64,000 nucleotides of DNA from Clitopilus passeckerianus (taxonomy: Eukaryota; Basidiomycota; Agaricomycetes; Agaricales; Entolomataceae), in the NCBI GenBank assembly GCA_944990035.1, contig CALYLX010000104.1, positions 103,974-167,973 of the forward strand, given 5' to 3'. Of this stretch, positions 11,881-22,726 are shown piece after piece. The number at the start of each line of letters is the position of its first letter. Position 1 is the stretch's first letter. The notes under the pieces were generated by a model that saw only the letters and a program-made list of their open reading frames with translations, was not told the origin of the DNA and did not search any database. A program made the translations under genes and the position numbers.

Positions 11881-12411
11881 ATGTTCAGCTTCCTCGGATC
11901 AACTGGGAGGTTAAAGCCTGGCCAGTGCCAAAATGACATTTGGCTCACCCAGGGCAATCCAAATGCCCCTGTCGCAGGCGACACACGTCTGATCGTCCAG
12001 GCAATAAACCCAACTTAGGGAATCGTCTACATTGAGCGTTGGCAGGCCAATGCCTGGCGTGTCGTGTCCATGAATATGGTGCCGGGGGTTCAGTTGCAGT
12101 TCCTCAATGAAGGGGCGAATCCTGGCGTGACTCCAGTGGCAGTGGCGCCAATTGCCCTACCAGTCAACAACCTGGCGAACGCCAACCTCATGCCAAATCC
12201 ATTGCAACAGGTTGCGGTGATTTTTGGGTGGATCTTTAATTGGAACACAACCGTATATCTCTCCTCAATTGGCCCCAATTTGCGCTATTTCAAGCACATG
12301 GCCCGCAGTCCAGGGGAGCAATACCTCCGACCCGAAGCAGATCAAAGCCGTCCCATCTCTCGGCTGAGATGGGGTCCCCAAATCAATCAGTATAGGGGGA
12401 ATTGGAACTAG
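11881..12411 (+). pseudogene. Unknown ~176-codon frame interrupted by one TAG
   Basis: From ATG 11881 the frame reads MFSFLGSTGRLKPGQ, then WLTQGNPNAPVAGD and LIVQAINPT. It meets TAG at 12016-12018 and continues in the same frame as GIVYIERWQANAWRVV, VPGVQLQFLNEG and on to a stop at 12409-12411. The composition is protein-like on both sides of the stop, so a single nonsense change in a real gene is likelier than chance. Alternatively the TAG could be the 3' end of a short intron (aacttag), but no good donor at a normal distance is evident. I do not recognise the protein. The surroundings are eroded, which favours a pseudogene. Confidence 0.4.
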
Positions 12412-13507
12412 CGTTGAAAGTGATTGAATTCCTGTAGAGACGAGAAACCTGGATATAACTATGTAGGGCTGGCGAGCGGCATGGCCCGCTACTCTTGCCA
12501 GTTTGTAGAAGATCTACTGAATTATAGAGATATTCGGCAATACAAACTGCTCTTGTCTTCCGTGTTCCGGGCGGTTGAGGTGGCTGGACGGCTCCGACCG
12601 CCAAAGGCGATTGAAGCTATATAGAAGGTTCGCCAGCCGGGGCGTCACCGCGTAACCCGAGCATGGTACCTGGATTGCTCTTGCGCGAACTCAGTAAAAG
12701 TGAGAAATAGGCAGGTACATGGGATCAGGGATGACAATTGGTCCTATACTCAACGAAGGCTTGGGGGTGGTATCTAGTATGCGTAGGCTGTTGGAGTTGG
12801 AAACATCTTTCTGAGAGAGGGGACCCCAGAAAAAGAAAATGAGCCATGTGGCCTAATCAGCGATGGTTGAGATCTTTTCTTGGCAAACCCTACTACCTTA
12901 CAAGACGACTCAGTAACGCTGGCGAGTGGCAAGGCCCCGCTACCTCGACATGGAAATGCTCAAGACTCGGAATCATGAATATTTCGATGGTGGTTGATTA
13001 CTGTAGATTATTAATAAAGCATACGAAAGAATCACAGACGATTGATTGCCAATGATTGGCGAACTTCTGGCGTTTTCCAAGTTATCAACTGTGGCCACTC
13101 CTGTTTTTTGTACACAGTATAATAGCAACTAGTCAACTTTCCTACATTATGGTAGCCACTCCCCACATCTTTACCTGGGTTAAATGCTTTCTTGTGCCAC
13201 GGGCAACCGTTTGCAACGCACCCCGTTGCTCAGGCTTGCACGTGGTCTGGCCCTAACGTTGCTCCTCGTTGTTCTGACAAGGACTGCTGTTAAGTATCCA
13301 AGCAGTCCTAAGGTCGTTTTTCTACCTAAAAGCATGCTTTGAACCCAAAACCGTAAAGATTGCGTCTGGGGTGGCTGGCCTCGGGCGTTGATGGCGTTGG
13401 TGGCGTTCTGGATCAACCCAGAAACACGACTCGCGGATTTCGAAATCAATTTTGGGTGGTTGAAGGCCATGTCTCATTCTTGTTCTCACCTCTTTGACCA
13501 CCACCAA
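12412..13507. other. Intergenic/eroded region and promoter of next paralogue
   Basis: No supportable gene. A short similarity (ctggcgag.ggca.ggcccgcta) occurs at 12,469 and 12,919, a possible further worn duplication. The last ~120 bases share blocks such as tggatcaac and tcgcggatttc with the region upstream of the paralogue at 19,606, so this flank was duplicated with the gene. Confidence 0.45.
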
Positions 13508-14278
13508 ATGGTTCGTATTCTACAACCAAAAATCAATGTTTCCCCAGCCTAAACCTACTGATCCAGAACAAAGACAAAGACTTAGCAGCGGTCTGGGACT
13601 CCATCGGTGCGGGACAAGCCTGCTACCAGGACCTGACAGAAGTACAGCGACAAGAAACAATCTCGGATTTCGTAGACGCCTTTGGAGGGGTACAACAGAC
13701 AATTGAAGCGTTTAGGTACCTCAATGAGCGGCTCGTTGCTACCGACACCATCCGAATAGGAGTAGGTGGCCTATCTTTTGAACAATGTCCACGATGCACT
13801 AATCCTGATACACTGGTTTTTACACCAATAGTTCCAATGCCCTAACCCAGGTGACACATGCAAATCCATCACACTTGATGGTACCCTAAAGATCTTCTAC
13901 CACCCCACCTACCCTCCCCATATTCCGGGACCGCACATATGGAACTTCTATATTGCATGCGCGGGGGCGGAGAAGGATGAATGTATTGACTGGGTAAAGG
14001 CGGGAGTCAAAGTTACTTCGAAAGGGCTGGATGATAGATGGGGAGATTGCCCCGTGCTTACGGCGTCACCCGGTACTCATGTTCGCATTGAGTATCCATA
14101 TCCGTTCACTGGCAAAGAACTGGCACCAGAAGTCACAGACACGAGGTGCACTGGTAGGACTACTAGGGCAAGGAAGAGGGCGAGGACAACTTCAAGGACA
14201 ACTACGAGGAGGATGCATGAAATTGTTTTCCCCCAGATCGACCCCCCTTGTCCGATTCACTACCTCCAGGGCATGTAA
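13508..14278 (+). pseudogene. Member A of unknown three-gene family, frameshifted near its 5' end
   Basis: Exon 2 (13832-14278) is fully open: CPNPGDTCKSIT, LKIFYHPTYPPHIPGPH, WNFYIACAGAEKDECIDW, GLDDRWGD, HVRIEYPYPF, EIVFPQIDPPCPIHYL. Exon 1 from ATG 13508 is collinear with the copy at 19,606 but is two bases out of register. The frame that gives LAAVWDSIGAG, FVDAFGGVQ and YLNERL cannot be reached from that ATG, which hits TAA at 13550. The intron 13762-13831 is intact and at the same place as in the paralogues. A start further in, or a sequencing error, could rescue it. It has a basic Arg/Thr-rich insert before EIVFPQ. Function unknown. Confidence 0.7.
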
Positions 14279-15421
14279 CCCACCGATTGTGTGAGTTTGA
14301 ACGTTCGGAATATAGTAGTCAATCCAACATGTGAGAGCAAAAGCTTTGTGATCCCCCTTCACACTGGCTACGAAATAGGTACTGCATGCTTCACGCACAC
14401 CAAAGTGGCACGGGAACCCTATAGCCTTCTTGCCTCTTCGCACCTCCTTCAAGTTTACTTCTTAGATTCTACGCTAGAATCATACACGTACACGCCTATT
14501 CCTCAAAAGAGACTGCAGAAGGCTGCACGTTATGTATTGCTTGTACTTGTCTTCTTTCGCTTTCCCCATGCCCTTTCCGCTGCCTCCATCCTCGTCGGAT
14601 CCATGTCCCGTATGCTCTCCTCTTCTAATTTTCGCGACTGAAGAAGGTCAAACCAACAGATTAGACTGCATCCAGTACGACTGCCAACCATTCATTTAGT
14701 GAAACATACTTTACATCTTCGCTAGAGCTGGACCAGAGAGGGTAAATGCGCATGGGTGCAAAATGGCAAAGCATGGGCCCATTACCGTGAAACGAGTTGG
14801 CGTGCAGCATAAGAATCAAAGGTTGCTGTCAAATCATGGGAGCCGTGCTGCATATGCACACCTAGGAACGTTTAGTGAAGGTTCTAACATTATGCCTATC
14901 CATTTATCAGGTTCCGAAAGATGGTCGGTCATAAGGGAAGGGGTACGCAAACTTAATGAGGGGAAAACTCACTAGCAATACACCTGACCTGCAGAGAGAG
15001 CTTATCACTCCAACAACACATGTTAAGAACAAGAGAACTTACGGATAATCAGGAGCGATGAATGGAAGTGCCATGCCGCCGAAATCTGAGAGATATTCAA
15101 GAAATTGTGAGGCAAAGATGCTCTCAGCAGGGTTATTCTTGTTACAGCAAGTTGGCAAGAAGTTGTGCTTGAGGTTGAGAGAGGTCCAAGCCTATCATAG
15201 AGATCAGAGCCGAAGTGGTGCTCGACGCTCGATGCCGACTGGTCGTCAGTAGAGTAAGGGCATGGCCAAGTAGAATTGGAGACGGTAGACGTGAATAAGA
15301 CCCAAGACCGATGGTCAGAGTAGGAAGGAAGGAAGGCGGAAAGTGGCACGATAAACGTCTCGTTGATGCCCCCATAATGAAGCTCGTCGAGATCGAGACC
15401 CATAGCCATAGCCTCATAGAA
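14279..15421. other. Intergenic, no supported gene
   Basis: 1.1 kb between two genes on opposite strands. A 128-codon minus-strand frame at 15,023-15,409 lies directly 3' of the gene ending at 15,422 and shows no motif; it is probably 3' flank. No RNA gene or repeat recognised. Confidence 0.5.
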
Positions 15422-16374
15422 TTAGAAAGTATAAAACACATCCACACCCGCACTATAAACGTAATTCTGCCATCCTGGGTACTAAAAGTAAACCTTTCAT
15501 CAGCACACACCTCTACACCTTAGAAACCCAACGACGTACCATAGCTCTGACCAAAATCCCGACTCTCCCTCCCTCCCTCGTCTCCTCACTTCCATCATAT
15601 CGCCCAACGCCCTCCAAAGCCTCTAAGAACCCCTCCCCACTTCCTTGTCCCTTCCTCTCACGCTCAACCAGGCTGGACGCATCGAAGGGATCGTCCCAGG
15701 ACCAAGAGATGGAATGGTCTTGGGTGGTGGAGGAGACGTGGATGTTTGATTGGATATGCCAGCGCGATCCCTGGCATTCGGAGGAGACGTGGTGTGGGTT
15801 GGGGAGCTCGTAGCCCGGTGTGAGAGTGTCAATGGAGAGCGAGTCGAACGCGGTGTAGTTGATGTCGGATATGGAGAGTGCACGGGAAGGGAGCTCGTAG
15901 GATGAGGAGGGAGGTTTGAGGATGCAGGCTTCGAACCATGTGTATGAGGATTGGTAAGTGCCTGTATTCGGTCGGTAGTTAGTTCAGATGGATAGATTGA
16001 CTAGCGTACACACCCTTCAACCCCTCCTCCCCACCCCAGCCCTGATCATGACTCCTCACCCTCCACCTAACTCTCCTCATTTTCACCTTCACGTCTTCCC
16101 CATACACCTTCACTGTCTTCGGAATAGCCTTTGATGCGAGGTAATACATCCCCGCATCATTGTCGACATGCGGGTGCGCCATTACGACGACGGAGTCTTG
16201 ACGCGAGGCGGAGGTGCAGAGCCATATCTGAGCGTGGTCGAGGATGAGGGTGATTAGTTCGGGTGGGAAGAGGTGGGAGAGGGTACGCCGTATTTGGAGG
16301 ATTGATGGGAGGGTGTAGCCGTGTTGGGGAGAAGAAGAATAGAAAGGAGAGAGGAGAGAGATGAGGACGTTCAT
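15422..16374 (-). CDS. Conserved basidiomycete protein with SHDQGWGG motif
   Basis: Exons 16014-16374, 15540-15961 and 15422-15481 join in frame to 280 residues. Visible landmarks in order: a helical N-terminus (FPPELITLILDHAQIW), MRRVRWRVRSHDQGWGG around residues 105-120, SYTWFEA, LTPGYELPNP, WHIQSNIHV, SISWSWDD and RVGILVRAM. The short last exon is YPGWQNYVYSAGVDVFYTF. The same landmarks, as I recall, define a widespread but uncharacterised agaricomycete family, so this is a real gene without known function. The N-terminal PPELI..ILD resembles the start of F-box-like proteins, but no classical F-box follows. Two relics of the family lie at 11.5 and 18.0 kb. Intact by frame and splice sites. 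Confidence 0.8.
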
Positions 16375-16443
16375 TGTGGTGGTTGTGATCCAATAAGGGA
16401 ATACTTAAGATGATGCCGACTTCATCCGTTTGATTTTTTATTT

Positions 16444-16725
16444 TCAAGTTATCATGTTTAGGACCACATAATAACAACGTTGAAGTCCAACCCGAAGGCA
16501 GGAATCATCTGAGTACAGCGGCATCATTCTCCTCAATGCATCCCCGGTCACTCTCCCACTCGCACTACGCATCCCATGGGACGTGAAAGTTCGGAGGGGG
16601 AGAAGGATACGAGAATTATCAGTACCAGGTATTTTCGCTCTCTCAACTAACACTGGAGTGCTCAGAGCGGTGAGATGTAGAATTAGCAGCGCTAACACAC
16701 AATGGATGACTATCCGTTGGGTCAT
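16444..16725 (-). CDS. Possible small secreted protein (93 aa), unsupported otherwise
   Basis: A 93-codon single-exon frame begins MTQRIVIHCVLALLILHLTA, a convincing signal-peptide shape (short polar start, about 15 hydrophobic residues). A polar remainder with two cysteines near the end follows. No family is recognised, and it ends only 70 bases upstream of the start of the next gene on the same strand, so it may be chance sequence in a promoter. Confidence 0.3.
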   Translation of the reverse strand: MTQRIVIHCVLALLILHLTALSTPVLVERAKIPGTDNSRILLPLRTFTSHGMRSASGRVTGDALRRMMPLYSDDSCLRVGLQRCYYVVLNMIT

Positions 16726-17977
16726 TCCTGTCAGACTACTTTCTAGACCAGATTAGACGAGGGATGCCGCGCTGCCGCGCGACATCGCTTGGGTGTAACC
16801 CTGAGAGTTGGAGCAAAAGTTAGTTGGTCAGACTCGAAATCTGGAAGGAGGGTAGCCACCCCCTCTTCCAGACTTTATTCTGACTTTTGCTAGATTCTAG
16901 ATCCCTTTATGGTTAGTTTATGGAGCATTTCGTGGTACGTGATCCATGAAAGGCGTAAACTCGATCAAACGAGCATCCATCCCTTGCAACCGACAGATCT
17001 GGCCAACTCCTCCCTGTTTTCTACGGATTGCACCACCGAGGTCAAATCTAACCATTCAGACATCGCCATCACTCGGTTACAGTCTGGAATCTGAGTCTGA
17101 CCAGCTCGACCCTACGGATAGTCATCCAATAGATGCAAAGAACCGCCTCGCCCTGTATACAGATCTATCGAACAAACCCGACGGTCCCTACCTATCTACT
17201 CTCCCCTCAACACCCTCCCCTCCTCATTCCACCTATCTATAGTCTCATAATTAACACGAATATTCAACGTCCCTCTTTCACTCTCATCCCTCCTGCGAAT
17301 CAACTCCCTGACCCTTTCAATCGTAAATACACTCCTCACACTCACACAGACACTCGCCCTCCTTCCCGAACTGCATAATCTCTTCAGCCGTGAACCCCTT
17401 AGGCGGGTCGTAGCTGAAGTACTCGAGGTTTCGGTTGTGGAAACAGGGTCGCCGATGTCGGCGGGGGCGACTGTCCAGTTGGCTAGATTCTGCAATCACG
17501 GATACACCACGATAGTCTGAAGGAATGGACCTTGTCGGGGATCAATGATTTTTCCGTCGGGAATTACATGGATGTGGTTACTCGCAGCTCGTCTTTGGAC
17601 GGACGGTGTAGTCTTTGCAAGGTGTGGAAGTCGAAGTCGAAGTCGATACATAGCGGACGCGACACCGTCACAAATGTTTCTTTGCTCTGACCACGATCTC
17701 CATATCGCCTGTTTCTACATTTCGTAGAAGCCTCTACGAACTTGGAAGATATTTGATTAGGTTATAAAAGGATGAGGTTATAAGTACTGGGTTATCTTTT
17801 TCTCGGGGTACCTTATTCCCTGTTTTTTGCGCCAACCGCTGAATTATGTGTACCAGGTTCTCTTGAATGGCCTTTGCTTTCTCCGCTGCTCTTCCATTTC
17901 TAATCCCCATGCTTCTTCAACATTAGTCTTTTGCGACTCTAGAGGAGAACGACTGCGTCCGTAATGCACAGCCTGAC
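16726..17977. other. Intergenic with a possible coding relic
   Basis: No complete gene. On the minus strand, 17,317-17,400 reads EYFSYDPPKGFTAEEIM and then GECLCECEECIYD before a stop, a cysteine-rich tail that looks protein-like. Upstream on that strand, at about 17,530-17,570, HIHVIPDGKIIDPRQG is open in a frame that cannot be joined without a break. These may be remnants of one gene. No name can be given. Confidence 0.35.
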
Positions 17978-18290
17978 GTGCTGGTACCTGTGATTGTGTT
18001 GTCGTTGGGAAGCGGCATCGCCAACCTCACACCAGGCTACGAACCCCTCAACCCTCTCCACTCCTCGACCCCATCGCATTCCGACCTCAATTCAAGTACA
18101 CATCCCGGAATGCAAACTGCTGGCGCACCTAAGACAACATCCACATCTCCTCCACACAATCTCATCACATCTTCTGGTCCTGGGACCCTGGTTGAGCTGG
18201 AAATGAAGGCAAAAGGAGGCAGGGAGGGGTTTTTGAGAGTTGAGAGATTGGCGGCCTGTAGTGAGTTGTGCGAAATGTTTCAAAATTCAG
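17978..18290 (+). pseudogene. Second relic of the SHDQGWGG family
   Basis: The plus strand retains the middle of the family: LTPGYEPLNP in one frame, then in another frame NIHISS and HHIFWSWD. These correspond to LTPGYELPNP, NIHVSS and SISWSWDD of the intact minus-strand gene at 15.4-16.4 kb. The later GREGFL matches its GEGFL. Frames change and stops (TAA, TGA) separate the pieces, so it is broken. It lies directly upstream of member B of the other family, mirroring the relic-then-member-A arrangement at 11.5-14.3 kb. Confidence 0.65.
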
Positions 18291-18370
18291 ATATCCGAAT
18301 AATGTCCCATTCCCATTCCTACATAGCCTGGTCTCTTCCCCCACCACCGTCAACGTCGACTGCACCAAAA

Positions 18371-19287
18371 ATGCAAGTATTTCCGAGTCTTACCACAGGA
18401 AAAGTCGACGTTCCGGGTCTCCAACCACCCGCCCGCAAGCGTTCAATCTCATGTGAATCCCCGTCTACTTCTATGCCTGTACCTACGTCGCCAACGAACC
18501 CACTACCACTCCCTCCTTCTCAGATCCCCCGCAAAACCGAGTCCTCCTCTGAATCAGACCCAGAAATAGCCGCAGTCTGGGCAGCGATCTGCGCCAGCCA
18601 AAGCCCATTGAAGGACCTGCCTCCGTCCCAGCGACGAGGAACGATTCAGGATCTCTCAGTCGCTTTTGGAGGAGTCCAACCAATGCTCGAGGTGTTTGAG
18701 TCGGCGAGGGATAGGTTGGATGATCCGGCTTGTATGCCTGTTGGGGTACGTACCGTCGTCGTCGGCCCGTTTCCCTATAGGGCGGAGGCGTTTCAAGTAT
18801 AATTCAAGTCGAACGTGAATTACCTATTACCCTATTTCAGCTCCAATGCCCGAGAGAAGATATTCAGTGTAGCAGCATCGACCTCGACGTCCCCCATGGC
18901 CTCAAAATCTTCTACCACCCTCTCCAACCAGGTCCACCCCCTCCACCACATACCCCTCGGCAGCATATATGGGTGTTCTACATCGCACCTGCTGGAGCTG
19001 AGCCGAGCGAGTGTGTTGATTACCAGAAGGAGGGGATAGGAATTTCGATTATGGGCATGGATGGGAGGTGGGGTGGGACGATGGGGTTGATGGTGCCGGA
19101 GGGGTGCCATGTTAGGGTTGAGTATCCGTATTCGTTTAGGGGAGGCAAGGGAGGAGAGGGAGGGAAAGGGAATGAAGGGAAAGGAGAGAGGAGGACACGG
19201 GAGATCGTGTTTCCGCAGATGGATCCTCCGTTTCCGGTAATTTACCTTGGTGCAGAAACAGGGCCGGGGGTCAAGCTAGAAGATTGA
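18371..19287 (+). CDS. Member B of unknown three-gene family
   Basis: Exons 18371-18745 and 18841-19287 join in frame to 273 residues; a start at 18473 would give 239. The first third is Pro/Ser-rich. Then come DPEIAAVWAAIC and VAFGGVQPMLEVF, with the intron at the same place as in A and C. Exon 2 holds LQCPRED, LKIFYHP, HIWVFYIAPAGAEPSECVDY, GMDGRWGG, HVRVEYPYSF, a Gly/Lys-rich insert, and REIVFPQMDPPFPVIYL, and extends beyond the paralogues at its C-terminus. No signal peptide or known domain is seen. The open frame extends upstream into an unrelated relic, so the start is uncertain. Function unknown. Confidence 0.65.
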
Positions 19288-19605
19288 ATGTGAGAGCGAG
19301 TGTTGTAGAGTTGATAATAGTATTCGTATTGGTACTGGTCATCAAACCCACTTACTCTTACAAGTAAGAATCAAGGGTCGAGTGCACCGACGTTATTGTA
19401 GATCTTGCAACACATGGGTTCACGGGGGCATTCGAAGGCTGGCAAAGATATATATTTATGTTCTTTTTGCTGCCGGCATCCTCTCGCGGGATTTCTGGAT
19501 CAACCATCGGGTCGCGGATTTCAAAATGGCCCATCACGGTCTCGTTCTTGTTTTTATGATTTAACGTTTTATATTTGCCTCCCACAATCACCCCCACTAA
19601 ACCAA

Positions 19606-20361
19606 ATGGTTCATATCTCCACACCGAATCCAGATATCGCCCAAGCTCTAACACCGGTCCAGAATGAAGACGAACAAATAGCGGCAGTTTGGGACGCCAT
19701 CGGCCCGGCGGGACACCCCCACTACGAGGACATGATACCAACACAGCTCCGCGAAACTGTTCTGGGTATCATAGAGCTGGTTGGAGGTGTGGAGAATGCA
19801 GTTAAAGAGTTTAGGTACCTCAATGAGAGGCTGGTGGCTGATGATAATGTACGGATAGGGGTGCGTGGTTTGAGTCTATCTGGTATCTCTTGAACAAAAT
19901 GCCCGCTGATACTGAGATGGTGGTTCTGTTATTTCCTTTTCTAAGAATAGTACCAATGCCCGAACCCAGGCGACATCTGTCAGTCCATCACATTCGACGA
20001 CACGATCAAGATCTTCTACCACCCTACCTACCCACCACACATATCCGGACCGCACAGCTGGAACTTCTACGTCGCCTACGCGGGGGCGGAGAAGAGTGAG
20101 TGCATTGACTGGGCGAAGGCGGGGGTCGAGGTTATTACGAAAGGGTTGGATGGTAGGTGGGGGGAGTGTACGTTGCTTACGGCGCCACCGGGTGGGCATG
20201 TGAGGATCGAGTATCCGTATCCGTTTACTGTTGAAGGCCTGGCAGACGAGGACACGGGACGCACTGGTATGGCCGGGCTGATGGAGAGGGAGAGGAGAAC
20301 TCAGGAAATTGTGTTCCCCCAGATCGGCCCCCCGTGTCCAATTCACTATCTCTGTTATTAG
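19606..20361 (+). CDS. Member C of unknown three-gene family
   Basis: Exons 19606-19860 and 19951-20361 give 221 residues, the cleanest member of the family. N-terminal half: DEQIAAVWDAIGPAG, then IELVGGVENAVKEFRYLNERL, a helical segment of unknown fold. C-terminal half: YQCPNPGDICQSITF, IKIFYHPTYPPHISGPH, WNFYVAYAGAEKSECIDW, GLDGRWGEC, GGHVRIEYPYPF, EIVFPQIGPPCPIHYL, which looks like a compact beta-rich domain. The start is chosen by alignment with member A, although the frame is open further upstream. A TATA-like run (atatatattta) lies about 150 bases upstream. No family name is known to me. Confidence 0.7.
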
Positions 20362-20493
20362 TGTGTCAATATGTAAGCCACTCAACACAGGTTGCCCTCA
20401 GGACGGATAATTATCTACAATTGTGTTCAGAACAGGGAGAATAATATTCGATACTTGGGGCGGTACGCTATCATAGCTCCTTTGAGTATACTT

Positions 20494-22376
20494 CTATTCA
20501 TGACATAGTCGAGGCCCTGCGTCATGTATCAACTCTGTCAGCCGTCGCTCCAAGGCTTCTAAATCTTCGGTCCTAGAATCGTAAACGTACACCCCCAAGT
20601 CCCGAAGCGCATTACAAAATTCTTCAAATTTTTCTTGTGGCGGATCCGTTGGGATAAGATCAATCGAATGGATGGGACACCGTGCATCTCTACGTCGAGA
20701 TATAAACCGAACAATCTCAGGCCATTGTGATTCCTCCGGAGAATCAGAGGCTACAGGAGGATCCTTCCGGTTTTCTGGAATGTGCCACCGATACACGGCT
20801 TTCGGGGAAATTCGAATGTCATTCAAATTCGGTAGCACCACTGTTTTCGAATTGAGTTATCATGTGCTACATAATTCAATCGATGCACTGAGCACTCACC
20901 AGATGCTCCTTGGACATCTCCATTCTTTGCAGAGTCGTATTCATCTCGTTTGAAAACCTCCATCAGGGTTCCCAATGAGTCTGTTGTCAGTCTTCTCGCT
21001 CTCTTGAAAGGCATCAGTAGTTGCCGTCCGGGGCATTCGTAATTCCAACTGTGCCTAGAACCATCTGAAGGGTATTGGCAGAAAGCTACTTGTTCCACCT
21101 CCTTCAGTTGCTGGGTCATCCAGTCCGTGATTGGAGGTTCGAATTCAGAAGGATAATACGATTCCCTGAACATTATATCCAGAATCAGCCTAAGATGTGG
21201 ACGTTCTTCCTCCATGAAAACATCCAGTTCGAGCGACCCATCGTTCTTCACAGACATCCAGATCCGTTTAGGGATCCGGCCTTGGGATAGGTAGTCGTGG
21301 TGTTGGGAGAGATAGGAGAAGATGCGCTGATAGTGTGGCCCAGACGCCACATCGTAACAAAAGAGCTGGACGTGGGTTGCGAAGGGAAATTTGAGGCGAC
21401 TCAAGAGGTGGCCAGCATCGATTATTCCCAGCGAAAGATGTAGGTTCGAAAGTTGAGGAAGTTCGACCGCTGCTTCCACAGGCGGCGTAGACCAGTCCTT
21501 GCTCCAAATCGGTTGCCTTATGGCAAGTTCTCTGAGATGAGGGATCTCCTTCAGCGTCTCCAACCACTGTGAAGGTGAAATAAGATCTGCGTTCGTCCAT
21601 TCGCCAGGGAACTTGCAAACGAGGCTGACAAGCCCCGAAAACGATTGACGGGCCATTTCAGGAGTTGGGCCAATGCGATAGAACTCGACGCGTTCCAAAC
21701 GGGTATTCTCGTGTAAGAATGGGGTGGGAAATGTAAGGAAATGGGTATTCTCGTAGTTTGATCCAGTGACGCTCAACTTGAGCGTTTTCAGCTTCGGAGC
21801 GGGTTGCTTGAGTCGCTTCTGGAAATACGCTAATGCATTGGGGTCGCCGTTGCCTATGCGAATGTCGAGCTCCTCGATCTGATGGAGGTTGGCGAATAAT
21901 ACTTTCCACCATGGCGATGGCTTGAATGGAACCTTCGATAACCTGTACCCGTTCGAGTCAAGCGGCCATTTTGCTGGAAACGCAACAGCAGCCCGGAGGG
22001 GAACAGAATCTTTGCAGCGTCGGAATACGGTGTTAATCCACTCATCCTGTCCCTCTTCGGGGGCCTCCTCGACGTTGTTGGCCATATCAGCCCATAGGAT
22101 TGGGTTCGAAAGAGCAGTGGCTCGCCAATGCCTACAGACCTGAGACGCATTCCGTGTATTGATCTGGCCCTGAGCGACCTCTTCGTCAAACTGCGAGGTG
22201 CCATAAAGTGACTCATAATAGGAATGCATCGAAACCTCTTTGTTGTGTAGAAAGATCTTCACAAGAAGTTCGGGGAAAAGAGTAGCACCAAGTGTGGTCA
22301 TTGCTGTGATGATGAACGAAATCTTAGTGGGTTGAGGGAAGAGAATAAAAGGGTTCGCTTGTCCGAAGAGTGTCAA
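20494..22376 (-). CDS. F-box protein (agaricomycete type)
   Basis: Exons 20900-22376 and 20494-20840 join to 607 residues; a start at 22301 (MTTLGATLFPELL) would shorten it by 25 and fits the domain start better. The F-box region is TLFPELLVKIFLHNKE...NASQVCRHWRATALSNPILWADM, the usual Pro-Glu-Leu, Ile-Phe, Val-Cys-x-x-Trp pattern. Leucine-rich, LRR-like helices and strands follow (LDIRIGNGDP, LKTLKLSV, LRELAIRQ, LSNLHLSLG). Such proteins recruit substrates to SCF ubiquitin ligases; the target here is unknown. A frameshifted paralogue lies at 48,867-50,519, sharing the F-box, the LRR part and the intron in the C-terminal third. Confidence 0.85.
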
Positions 22377-22726
22377 AGGGGTTGTGGGTCCGGACTACTG
22401 TGCTTTATTGATAAAAATCATGAATTGCCGATTCCTCAGGATCTGTAATCAGAGATCCCATGGGGCCTACGAAGAGCAGGGTTGAAATATTGCGAGTTGT
22501 CAATGTTGCCCGTGAAAGTCATGGGGTAAGATCCCCAGGAGCAAGGTTAGTACATGATCAAGGCGGGCCTCATGATCGGTTTCAGCCCCGAAGTATCAGA
22601 ATATATATTGTTTTCTATTTTTGCAAGATTTTGACGAGAAAAAGGGAGTCGTGCCATTGACGAGGCATAATTGGTATCAATGCGTAATTCAGAGGGATAG
22701 CAATGCCATACAGGGAAACGAATGAG
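22377..22726. other. Short intergenic region
   Basis: 350 bases between the F-box start and the stop of the NLR locus. It holds the F-box promoter; nothing else is recognised. Confidence 0.5.

Noticed and set aside
12469..12945. Possible third duplication (offset 450 bases)
   Set aside because: Only about 26 bases match well; similarity fades quickly, so it is not listed as a repeat.
15023..15510. Overlapping minus-strand frames of 122 and 128 codons
   Set aside because: The upstream part is the intron and last exon of the gene ending at 15,422; the rest is 3' flank without motifs.
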